From: Flavipsychrobacter stenotrophus
GTDB taxonomy: Bacteria; Bacteroidota; Bacteroidia; Chitinophagales; Chitinophagaceae
DNA length: 12,649 nt
Direction of reading: 5' to 3'
Assembly (NCBI GenBank): GCA_947379685.1
Contig: CANCOG010000083.1
Coordinates: 1-12,649, forward strand
In this document: piece after piece, positions 1 to 4,892 of the stretch
Layout of the letters: each line of letters opens with the position of its first letter
How positions within the stretch are numbered: position 1 is the first letter of the stretch
Position numbers and translations under genes: made by a program
Notes under the pieces: generated by a model
Told to the model about the DNA's origin: nothing
What the model saw: the letters and a program-made list of their open reading frames with translations, nothing else
Database searches by the model: none

Positions 1-74
1 ACGCGGGTTACATGGTGCTCGATGAAGTCTACTTTGCTGCAAATGTCAACTACTACATGCACGCACCGATTTAA
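1..74 (+). CDS. C-terminal end of an unidentified protein (partial)
   Basis: An open frame enters from the left edge and ends at a TAA at 72-74. The visible tail reads AGYMVLDEVYFAANVNYYMH followed by API. It is rich in aromatic and aliphatic residues, with no motif that I recognise. It lies on the same strand as the phage-tail-like genes that follow, so it may belong to the same virion or tail module, but that rests on position alone. No start codon or upstream signal is in the window. The short length means the frame itself is only moderately certain. The codons look normal and the frame has no stop. Confidence 0.55.
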   Translation, partial: AGYMVLDEVYFAANVNYYMHAPI

Positions 75-108
75 AAAATTAAAATTAAAAAGTGAACAAT
101 TAAAATGT

Positions 109-121
109 CCCTGAAACAGGG
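109..121 (+). other. Small hairpin after the partial gene
   Basis: CCCTG (109-113) and CAGGG (117-121) form a perfect 5-bp stem around an AAA loop, 35 bases after the stop of the partial gene. The T-rich tract starts only about 16 bases later, so this is not a textbook intrinsic terminator. It could still be a weak terminator or a 3'-end stabiliser for the upstream transcript. Confidence 0.3.
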
Positions 122-137
122 TGTTGAATCGGGTTCG

Positions 138-167
138 TTTTGCTTTTTCGCCTTTTGCTTTTTCGTC
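138..167 (+). repeat. Tandem 15-bp T-rich repeat, two copies
   Basis: TTTTGCTTTTTCGCC (138-152) is followed directly by TTTTGCTTTTTCGTC (153-167), differing at one base. The unit is a multiple of three, so in the frame read from 105 it would encode repeated Phe-Cys-Phe-Phe-type pentapeptides. It is more simply read as slippage or duplication within the T-rich leader that precedes the ATG at 195. Confidence 0.7.
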
Positions 168-194
168 TTTATTTTTTCTTCCAATTTTTTTATC

Positions 195-281
195 ATGGCC
201 ACTTATTACCAAGTGGATTTTAGCAAGCTGATCGCACAACGAGTCCAGATTTTTTTGAGTAAGGACTTTGCCAGATCGTGA
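195..281 (+). pseudogene. Truncated 5' copy of the phage-type gene at 321
   Basis: The frame ATG195-TGA281 encodes 28 residues beginning MATYYQVDFSKLIA. The intact gene downstream begins MATYYQMDFPDLVA. The first 18 coding bases differ at one position (GCC for GCT), and similarity at the protein level continues through about residue 23, at conserved Asp, Phe, Leu, Ala, Val, Leu and Lys positions. After that the copy stops, and the DNA passes straight into the T-rich leader of the second copy. There is no remaining homologous sequence in another frame. This suggests that a tandem paralogue was reduced by deletion, possibly between the T-rich leaders. A functional short peptide cannot be excluded. 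Confidence 0.6.
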
Positions 282-290
282 GCAGTGTTA

Positions 291-320
291 ATTTTTTACT
301 TTTTCCTTTTAATTTTTTTT
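291..320 (+). promoter_or_regulatory. T-rich leader directly before the start at 321
   Basis: Thirty bases made almost entirely of T with a few A and C run into the ATG at 321. Similar T-rich tracts run into the ATGs at 195 (bases 165-194) and 886 (bases 856-885). There is no Shine-Dalgarno sequence. Bacteroidetes starts are usually preceded by A-rich rather than T-rich sequence, so this looks like a signal particular to the block. Its role, whether in ribosome binding, transcription or as a recombination seam, is not visible from sequence. Confidence 0.45.
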
Positions 321-827
321 ATGGCTACTTATTACCAAATGGATTTTCCGGATCTGGTTGCAAATCTGGTGCCGGTCCGGTTACGAAAAGCAATTACGCT
401 CAGCTGGCTACAGTGCCTGGTGCAACCTGTGGTGGAGTTATACAACAAGTTCACGGCTTTCAGAGATACCAATATATACACTCTGCTGCACAATAGCCAG
501 GTGGTGTTTATGGAGGCAGCACTCAACGATGTTTTCGACAACTTTGACCGTGGTATTTACATCACCGATGGATCTGCGGTAGACCCGTTGTTCGTTTACC
601 TCAACGCTGAAAACCTGCCCCTATGGCTGGGCTTGAACAGCGAAGCCGGTACAACATTTTACCCCGATCCGCAATGGTTATTCAAGGGCAGCGAAACTAC
701 TTTTCACGGGTATGACTTCCTGGTGATGGTGCCTGCTACAGTGACTTATAACCACGACCAGATGAACGCTTTGATCGATAAGTACAGGCTGCCATCGCGA
801 AGCAGTTACCTGGTGCTTACTTACTGA
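321..827 (+). CDS. Phage virion/tail-associated protein of a Bacteroidetes family
   Basis: This is a 168-residue soluble protein with no signal peptide. I recognise the general pattern of a small protein found beside tail-fibre genes in Bacteroidetes phages and prophages. It has a charged N-terminus, then LYNKFTAFRD (40-49) and LLHNSQVVFMEAALND (55-70) with the conserved His-Asn-x-Gln-Val, then a DRGIYITDG segment (76-84). A C-terminal part has DFLVMVPATV (132-141) and ALIDKYRLPSR (150-160), ending in aromatic residues. The molecular role is unknown, and a baseplate or tail-tip role is inferred from context. I chose ATG 321 over an in-frame GTG at 285, because the extension would be only a poly-T-encoded hydrophobic stretch and the remnant copy at 195 starts at the same MATYYQ. 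The tail-fibre-like gene follows after 58 bp. Confidence 0.72.
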   Translation: MATYYQMDFPDLVANLVPVRLRKAITLSWLQCLVQPVVELYNKFTAFRDTNIYTLLHNSQVVFMEAALNDVFDNFDRGIYITDGSAVDPLFVYLNAENLPLWLGLNSEAGTTFYPDPQWLFKGSETTFHGYDFLVMVPATVTYNHDQMNALIDKYRLPSRSSYLVLTY

Positions 828-885
828 TGATTTCAGCACCTCTATTGTAAACAATCTTTTATCACTTCTATTCTTCTACTTTTTT

Positions 886-1716
886 ATGAAAGCAATTGAC
901 TTCTCCCACTCTGGTGGGTTTCCCCTCACTCAGGACGAACTGGATTACCTGCAGCAGGCTTATACCGAATGTATCAATGCCCTGGCTGCAATGGGCAGCG
1001 ACGGTTCTACACCGATGATCATCAGTGGTATGACCGTATCTACCCCTACGCCTGGCAGCACAGCGGTAACCGATGGCTGGTTTTTCTATAATGGAGAGAT
1101 GATCAGGTTCACCGGTGCCATTGTGGCCCCGACAGGTACCGATGTGCCGCTGGTGCATATTACCCCGTCATCATCCAGCCTCACTTACTATGACGGCTCT
1201 TCATTTAACGCGGTATTGAATAAAACTGCAACGCTTGTTGCGGGAGCAAGTGTAACTGACGCCACAAATTTCCCTATCGGTGATGCGGTGCTATTTCAGC
1301 TTATTTTCGGGCTCAACGGCAGGGAGTCGGCCTGGAACAGCCTTTCTATTACTACAGCTACTGGTTTGGGTAATGTTGCAGGTGTCTTGTACTATAAGAA
1401 AAACTGGCTCAACAATACCCTTCATCTCCGTGCTTCACTTACCGCAAATGCAGCTCAGAATTTTAACGCGTCTCCGGGTGCTGTCTTATATTTAATGACG
1501 AGCCTACCCTCAGAATACATACCTGTAACCAACGCGTATTTTACAACATATTACTACGGTCCTAACCTTTTTAAGGATGATCTTGGCGTTGCCTGGGTAA
1601 AACAACTGACAAGCGTCTTAAATAACACTGGTCAGATCTACATCAATTTTATAAAACCCGACGCAGCAATATCCGCATACTCCGTCATTTTTAACACCAT
1701 AATTCCCCTTGACTAA
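886..1716 (+). CDS. Tail-fibre-like phage structural protein
   Basis: This is a 276-residue protein without a signal peptide or membrane segment. The N-terminus DFSHSGGFPLTQDELDYLQQ (5-24) matches the start of many Bacteroidetes phage tail-fibre or baseplate proteins as I remember them: Asp-Phe, Gly-Gly-Phe-Pro-Leu-Thr, then a helix. Next come ISGMTV (46-51) and the DGWFFYNGEMIRF segment (63-75), the 'has a value and a visible attribute' pattern of these fibres. The remainder is rich in Thr, Ser, Asn and Tyr with short alternating strands, consistent with a beta-sandwich or receptor-binding tip. It follows the 168-residue gene on the same strand and is preceded by a T-rich leader. It ends 19 bp before the convergent mreD stop. 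Whether it belongs to a living prophage, a tailocin or a remnant cannot be told from this window. Confidence 0.7.
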   Translation: MKAIDFSHSGGFPLTQDELDYLQQAYTECINALAAMGSDGSTPMIISGMTVSTPTPGSTAVTDGWFFYNGEMIRFTGAIVAPTGTDVPLVHITPSSSSLTYYDGSSFNAVLNKTATLVAGASVTDATNFPIGDAVLFQLIFGLNGRESAWNSLSITTATGLGNVAGVLYYKKNWLNNTLHLRASLTANAAQNFNASPGAVLYLMTSLPSEYIPVTNAYFTTYYYGPNLFKDDLGVAWVKQLTSVLNNTGQIYINFIKPDAAISAYSVIFNTIIPLD

Positions 1717-1735
1717 ATCGGGGGGCAGTTGCCGT

Positions 1736-2278
1736 TTACGCTCTTGAAACTGTTTGGCGGGTAAACAACAAAATGTAAACGATGATAAAGATCATTGACG
1801 TGGCGAACGATGCACCAATCTTAAGCAATAGCGAACCAAAGCCTGAAAAACTCCATGACTCGATCATGAAGTAAACAATGTGGTGGAGCAGGATGAGGAA
1901 ACCACTGTATACCAGGAAGGGCATCCAACCCATGTTCTTGATTGACGGTTGCTGGTTGATATACTCAGACAAGTTGCGCGGCATAAGGGCATTGAGCACA
2001 TTGGTGCGGAGGTACGCCATAAGCACAGTAGCGCAGGCATGAATGCCCGCAGTAGTCATAAAAATATCGACTGTGATACCAGCAGCAAAACCCGAGAACA
2101 GGAGCGCCCATACCGGCGTTTCGAATGGCATTACCAGGATGAACAATGGGTAGATAAAAGGTACGAACAGTGCTCCAGCTGGCTCTGTGAACCAGTGCAA
2201 CGTAATATTATTGAGGATCAGCACCTGGAGGGCGATAATGATGCAAAATCGTAAAAGGTTTTTTAAATAAACGTTCAT
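1736..2278 (-). CDS. mreD: Rod shape-determining protein MreD
   Basis: This is a 180-residue polytopic inner-membrane protein. Hydrophobic segments lie near residues 9-28, 36-54, 56-72, 78-92, 117-140 and 150-173, the usual five-to-six-helix MreD layout and length. The FPxxVMPFETP-like region (VPFIYPLFILVMPFETP, 39-55) and the GFAAGITVDIF segment (63-73) fit the family. MreD bridges MreC and the MreB filament to the wall-elongation machinery (PBP2/RodA). It is the last gene of mreB-mreC-mreD, and its ATG is separated from the mreC stop by only 7 bases. In many Bacteroidetes mrdA and rodA follow. Here the next gene is a convergent phage-like one, so they must lie elsewhere. Identity rests on topology plus operon position, since MreD sequences diverge widely. 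Confidence 0.88.
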   Translation of the reverse strand: MNVYLKNLLRFCIIIALQVLILNNITLHWFTEPAGALFVPFIYPLFILVMPFETPVWALLFSGFAAGITVDIFMTTAGIHACATVLMAYLRTNVLNALMPRNLSEYINQQPSIKNMGWMPFLVYSGFLILLHHIVYFMIESWSFSGFGSLLLKIGASFATSMIFIIVYILLFTRQTVSRA

Positions 2279-2285
2279 GACTTTT

Positions 2286-3143
2286 TTACTTTTTTGCGGG
2301 TTGCTCTTCCAGTTGCTTTTTCTCTACGTCCATTATATTATCCAGCACATAAACATACTGCAAACTCCTGAAGTTGGTTGCCGGACGCAGGTATAGCTGT
2401 TGTTTACCGTTCTTTTTATTGATCTCTGTTTTTATGACAGTGCCAATAAGTACATCTGGCGGAAACGTGTTTCCGAAAGATGTGGTAAAAACAGAATCTC
2501 CCTTTTTGATCTTCTCCTCCGGCGGCATATCGCGCATCATAAAAATGTCTGGCCGTTCGTAGTCCCACACTGTGGATTTGAAAGTACCATCTTTCAGTTT
2601 TGCACTTACCTGCTGCTTGTTGCTGAGGATGGACAGGACACTGGCAAAATGCGCAGTGACATATTCCACACGACCCACTAACCCGGTGCCTGAGATCACA
2701 CTCATTCCGCGGGCTATGCCATCCTTTGATCCTCTGTTAATTGTGATATAGTTATTTACGTTTTCAACTGAGTTATTGATAACCCTGGCTGTGCGGTAAA
2801 TGTAGTCGGCATATTTAACTATGTGAACTGCAGTATCGGTATTGGTCACCAGCCTTTTTACCGGCAGGTCTTTCAAGGTATCGACCGTGCGGTACTGATC
2901 AATGAGCTTTCTAAGCCTCATATTTTCATTAATAAGGCTGTCGTTCATTCTGCCGAGACCCATATAATAAACCAGGTCACTCTGCTTCTTATACACTATT
3001 CCTGAAACCGTATTTGCCGAACTCACAATATCGTCTCCTTGCAAGGTATGCGAGTGGGCAATAAGGATAAAGCAAATAATTTCCAGCCCCGCAAATAGTA
3101 TGAGGTTGAAAAAGCGGCGTATGATGAGAATAAAATTGCGCAT
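2286..3143 (-). CDS. mreC: Rod shape-determining protein MreC
   Basis: This is a 285-residue protein with one N-terminal membrane anchor (about 10-29), a helical, probably coiled-coil stretch (about 52-88, including LINENMRLRKLIDQYR) and a periplasmic double beta-barrel domain (about 105-270). The domain carries the family signature: YITINRGSKDGIARGMSVIS (132-151) followed by GTGLVGRV (152-159). The later GDSVFTTSFGNTFPPDVLIGTV segment (215-236) is also typical. MreC forms periplasmic assemblies that activate PBP2/RodA and couple them to cytoplasmic MreB. The tail after residue 272 is charged and probably disordered (KKQLEEQPAKK). The gene lies 56 bp downstream of mreB, with a GC-rich hairpin in the gap, and 7 bp upstream of mreD. 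Transcription with both is very likely. Confidence 0.95.
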   Translation of the reverse strand: MRNFILIIRRFFNLILFAGLEIICFILIAHSHTLQGDDIVSSANTVSGIVYKKQSDLVYYMGLGRMNDSLINENMRLRKLIDQYRTVDTLKDLPVKRLVTNTDTAVHIVKYADYIYRTARVINNSVENVNNYITINRGSKDGIARGMSVISGTGLVGRVEYVTAHFASVLSILSNKQQVSAKLKDGTFKSTVWDYERPDIFMMRDMPPEEKIKKGDSVFTTSFGNTFPPDVLIGTVIKTEINKKNGKQQLYLRPATNFRSLQYVYVLDNIMDVEKKQLEEQPAKK

Positions 3144-3157
3144 AAATACCCCAGCGG

Positions 3158-3180
3158 CCTCCTGCCCTGCCGGGAGGAGG
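3158..3180 (-). promoter_or_regulatory. GC-rich hairpin between mreB and mreC
   Basis: CCTCCT (3158-3163) pairs with AGGAGG (3175-3180). The stem continues after one G-G mismatch with two further C-G pairs around a CTGCC loop. On the coding (minus) strand the hairpin lies after the mreB stop and ends 14 bases before the mreC ATG, so its 3' arm is AGGAGG upstream of the start. No T-run follows on that strand. It therefore looks more like an mRNA-processing, stability or translation-control element than a terminator. The AGGAGG sits too far from the ATG for ideal Shine-Dalgarno spacing. Confidence 0.5.
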
Positions 3181-3199
3181 TATTATCCTTTTTAAACAG

Positions 3200-4231
3200 T
3201 TATTTCATTAAAAATGGCATTCTGGCGATATTCTTAAGCGCCATCCCCGTTCCACGCACCACCGCCCTCAGCGGGTCTTCTGCTACATGTACAGGCAGCT
3301 TAATTTTATGGGATATGCGTTTGTCCAACCCGCGCAGCAAGGCGCCACCACCGGTAAGGTATAAGCCCCTGCGGTAAATATCTGCCGCCAGTTCCGGCGG
3401 GGTGCTTTCCAGCGCTTTCAATATGGCTTCTTCAATTTTAAAAATTGATTTGTCCAATGCCTCAGCCACTTCCTGGTAGGACACCATGATCTGTTTAGGT
3501 ATACCCGTAACCAGATCCCTTCCATTTACTGCAATATCATCCGGAGGATTATCAAGGTCCTTTAGTGCAGAACCCACGTGAATTTTGATTTGTTCTGCGG
3601 TACGTTCACCTATCATTAAACTATGATAGCGGCGCATTGCTTCCATAATATCACCTGTAAACTCGTCGCCGGCAATACGAATAGACTGATCGCAAACAAT
3701 ACCTGCCAATGCAATTACGGAAATACCAGTTGTACCACCGCCAATGTCAATGATCATATTGCCCGTTGGTTCTTCAACATCAATTCCAATACCCAGTGCT
3801 GCTGCCATTGGTTCATGAATCATGTATACTTCCTTTGCACCAGCCTGTTCAGCAGAATCACGTACCGCACGTTTTTCCACTTCAGTAATGCTGCTGGGTA
3901 TGCATATTACCATGCGCCAACTCGGAGGGAACATTGGTTTTTTAGGGTATACCAGCTTTATCATTTCGCGAAGCATACCTTCTGCTGCGTTAAAGTCAGC
4001 TATAACACCGTCCTTTAAAGGACGAATGGTTTTAAGGTTTTCATGTGTCTTTTCATGCATCATCATCGCCTTTTTACCAACTGCTACAATTTTATTTGTA
4101 GTTCGGTCAATGGCAACTATTGAAGGTTCATCTACTACAACCTGGTCGTTATGTATTATCAATGTATTGGCAGTGCCAAGATCTATCGCTATTTCCTGAG
4201 TAAGAAATTTAAAAAAGCCCAAAAAGCTCAT
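3200..4231 (-). CDS. mreB: Rod shape-determining protein MreB (actin homologue)
   Basis: This 343-residue actin-fold ATPase polymerises on the inner face of the membrane and positions the lateral-wall synthesis complex. The full motif set is present. It has an amphipathic N-terminal membrane anchor (MSFLGFFKFL, 1-10), phosphate-1 loop IDLGTANT (16-23), the MVICIPSSITEVEKRAV connection (107-123), IHEPMAAALG (138-147), phosphate-2 loop IDIGGGTT (161-168), the AGDEFTGDIMEAMRR segment (187-201), the AEQIKIHVGSA region (212-222) and the adenosine loop LTGGGALLRGLD (292-303). The length is normal for the family. It is the first gene of mreB-mreC-mreD. A candidate -7 box (4306-4313) and two leader hairpins lie upstream. 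The start at 4231 gives the expected membrane-anchor N-terminus. Confidence 0.98.
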   Translation of the reverse strand: MSFLGFFKFLTQEIAIDLGTANTLIIHNDQVVVDEPSIVAIDRTTNKIVAVGKKAMMMHEKTHENLKTIRPLKDGVIADFNAAEGMLREMIKLVYPKKPMFPPSWRMVICIPSSITEVEKRAVRDSAEQAGAKEVYMIHEPMAAALGIGIDVEEPTGNMIIDIGGGTTGISVIALAGIVCDQSIRIAGDEFTGDIMEAMRRYHSLMIGERTAEQIKIHVGSALKDLDNPPDDIAVNGRDLVTGIPKQIMVSYQEVAEALDKSIFKIEEAILKALESTPPELAADIYRRGLYLTGGGALLRGLDKRISHKIKLPVHVAEDPLRAVVRGTGMALKNIARMPFLMK

Positions 4232-4254
4232 TATGACGGAAATTTTTATAATAA

Positions 4255-4268
4255 TCGCAAAAGTGCGA
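4255..4268 (-). other. Small hairpin in the mreB leader
   Basis: TCGCA (4255-4259) and TGCGA (4264-4268) form a 5-bp stem with a 4-base loop, ending 23 bases before the mreB ATG on the minus strand. On that strand it is preceded by a T-run (4269-4272 and onward are A on plus), not followed by one, so it is not a terminator. A role in translation or mRNA stability is possible. Confidence 0.35.
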
Positions 4269-4284
4269 AAAAAGTGTCTGAAAA

Positions 4285-4305
4285 CGGGAATTTCCCTATT
4301 TCCCG
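4285..4305. other. Inverted repeat near the putative mreB transcription start
   Basis: CGGGAA (4285-4290) and TTCCCG (4300-4305) form a 6-bp inverted repeat with a 9-base spacer. Within it GGGAATTTCCC (4286-4296) is a tighter near-palindrome with 5-bp arms, so TTTCCC occurs twice. The repeat abuts the candidate -7 box at 4306-4313 and covers the expected start site, so it could be an operator or a 5'-end hairpin. No regulator is identified. Confidence 0.4.
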
Positions 4306-4313
4306 CAAAATTA
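4306..4313 (-). promoter_or_regulatory. Candidate -7 element of the mreBCD promoter
   Basis: Read on the minus strand, the bases are TAATTTTG, an exact match to the Bacteroidetes -7 consensus TAnnTTTG. They lie 75 bases upstream of the mreB ATG. I find no clear TTTG/TTG -33 element at the usual 19-21 base spacing, so the call rests on the -7 box and position. Confidence 0.45.
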
Positions 4314-4387
4314 TGTAATTATTAATTGCTTTGAGGGAATTTAAAAAATATAGTCTGAAAGTTAGGTTTTTTTGTGTTTTTACTTGC

Positions 4388-4411
4388 TTTTGGCCTTTTT
4401 TTTGGCCAAAA
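4388..4411. repeat. Perfect inverted repeat with an eight-T loop
   Basis: TTTTGGCC (4388-4395) and GGCCAAAA (4404-4411) form a perfect 8-bp stem around eight Ts. On neither strand does a T-run follow the stem, so it is not a standard terminator. It lies in the middle of the A/T-rich divergent region and could extrude as a cruciform or bind a dimeric protein. Confidence 0.5.
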
Positions 4412-4645
4412 AGACCAATTTCCTGTAAATATTATATTTTACACACACGCGTAATCTTACATGATTTGGGTATTTGGGCAGTTGTATCTCTGTAACGGGA
4501 CCAAACCTTTGTTTGAATCGGGAACCAACTGAAAGGTATATTTAGAATGTATTGCATTTGTCACTTTCAGGTTATTTAGTAAAGGGCTTAGCGCAGAAAC
4601 TCAGCTCAGGACGCAGTTCAATTACCAAACACTACTATGCGTTAG

Positions 4646-4804
4646 TTGCAATTGGGTGAGTGCTAATTTGCGCCATTCGGTTCACCCTCAACCCCAGCCC
4701 TTCGCCCTTCAGGGCGAAGGGAGCGCTAATGTCTTCGCTTCGCTCAGGTTTTATTGGAATAATTAGAATACGAAGATTTGAACTGCACCCTTGCAATTAG
4801 GGTG
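4646..4804. repeat. REP-like unit framed by TTGCAATT direct repeats
   Basis: TTGCAATTGGGTG (4646-4658) and TTGCAATTAGGGTG (4791-4804) are near-identical direct repeats, differing by one extra A, about 130 bases apart. Between them lie the phrase CACCCTCAACCCCAGCCC, the perfect 10-bp palindrome at 4698-4721 and a CTTCGCTTCGCTCAGG phrase. The wording is like short interspersed repeats that I associate with Bacteroidetes chromosomes. The framing repeats could be a target duplication from insertion or chance. No transposase is encoded. Confidence 0.4.
4698..4721. repeat. REP-like palindrome with a 10-bp perfect stem
   Basis: CCCTTCGCCC (4698-4707) and GGGCGAAGGG (4712-4721) are perfect complements around a TTCA loop. 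This is the most stable hairpin in the window. It is GC-rich in an AT-rich intergenic region, which is typical of mobile or repeated extragenic palindromes. No T-run follows on plus (GAGCGCTAATG), so a terminator role is less likely. Confidence 0.6.
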
Positions 4805-4806
4805 CA
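4784..4806. repeat. Inverted repeat upstream of carB
   Basis: TGCACCC (4784-4790) and GGGTGCA (4800-4806) form a perfect 7-bp inverted repeat around TTGCAATTA. GCAATTA also occurs twice in tandem register (4793-4799 and 4804-4810). It ends 33 bases upstream of the candidate carB -7 box, where an operator or activator site could sit, but no regulator is known. Confidence 0.4.
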
Positions 4807-4839
4807 ATTATGAAGCTAACAAATTCACCAAAAATCATT

Positions 4840-4847
4840 TACTTTTG
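4840..4847 (+). promoter_or_regulatory. Candidate -7 element of the carB promoter
   Basis: TACTTTTG matches the Bacteroidetes -7 consensus TAnnTTTG exactly and lies 45 bases upstream of the carB ATG. The expected start site, about 5-7 bases further on, falls at the first base of the hairpin at 4853. No convincing -33 TTG is seen at standard spacing. Confidence 0.5.
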
Positions 4848-4852
4848 CACGC

Positions 4853-4872
4853 CGGGCGTAAAGCCCGTTTTT
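4853..4872 (+). terminator. Terminator-like hairpin in the carB leader
   Basis: CGGGC (4853-4857), loop GTAAA, then GCCCG (4863-4867) is followed at once by TTTTT (4868-4872). This is the form of a short intrinsic terminator. It lies 20 bases before the carB ATG and just after the candidate -7 box. It could stop read-through from upstream, act as an attenuator for carB, or cap the 5' end of the mRNA. The stem is only 5 bp, so its termination strength is uncertain. Confidence 0.5.
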
Positions 4873-4892
4873 AATATATATAAAAACACAAA

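Larger units (their letters stand above)
75..194 (+). other. Leader region between partial gene and gene remnant
   Basis: The stretch begins A-rich (75-104) and becomes strongly T-rich (138-194) just before the ATG at 195. It contains a small hairpin at 109-121 (CCCTG, AAA loop, CAGGG) and a tandem 15-mer at 138-167. An ATG at 105 is in frame with the ATG at 195 and would give a 58-codon reading frame ending at 281. The T-rich part would then encode a Phe-rich hydrophobic segment. I favour the start at 195, because the paralogue at 321 begins with the same MATYYQ and also follows a T-rich untranslated leader. Confidence 0.4.
4232..4892. other. Divergent intergenic region between mreB and carB
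   Basis: This 661-bp stretch holds no gene that I can support. The part near mreB (4232-4320) has candidate promoter and leader structures for the leftward operon. The stretch 4340-4440 is A/T-rich with long T-runs and one cruciform-capable repeat. For 4441-4640 I see no structure beyond a 23-codon frame at 4461 without coding character. The part 4646-4806 has a REP-like palindrome framed by short repeats. The last 60 bases hold a candidate -7 box and a terminator-like hairpin before carB. A small RNA could be encoded here, but nothing defines its ends. Confidence 0.6.

Noticed and set aside
285..320. GTG start at 285 extending the 168-residue protein by 12 residues
   Set aside because: The extension is translated poly-T leader. 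The remnant copy at 195 shows that the conserved product starts at MATYYQ.
844..855. ATTGT-AA-ACAAT inverted repeat before the tail-fibre-like gene
   Set aside because: The arms are only five A/T-rich pairs in an A/T-rich leader, so chance is the better explanation.
868..1158. Antisense frame opposite the tail-fibre-like gene
   Set aside because: The composition is rich in His/Arg/Cys, as expected for a shadow frame, and the sense frame has recognisable N-terminal motifs.
1..1716. A complete prophage or contractile injection system
   Set aside because: Only two intact genes of tail character are visible, with no sheath, tube, baseplate ATPase, capsid, packaging or integrase gene in the window.
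1701..1726. Possible bidirectional terminator between the tail-fibre gene and mreD (CCCC...GGGG)
   Set aside because: The stem is only four pairs with an 11-base loop and lacks a T-run on either side, so it is no better than chance.
4461..4532. Small frame starting ATGATTTGGGTA (23 codons) in the divergent region
   Set aside because: It is too short, has no start context or recognisable product, and no repeat or hairpin marks it as a gene.
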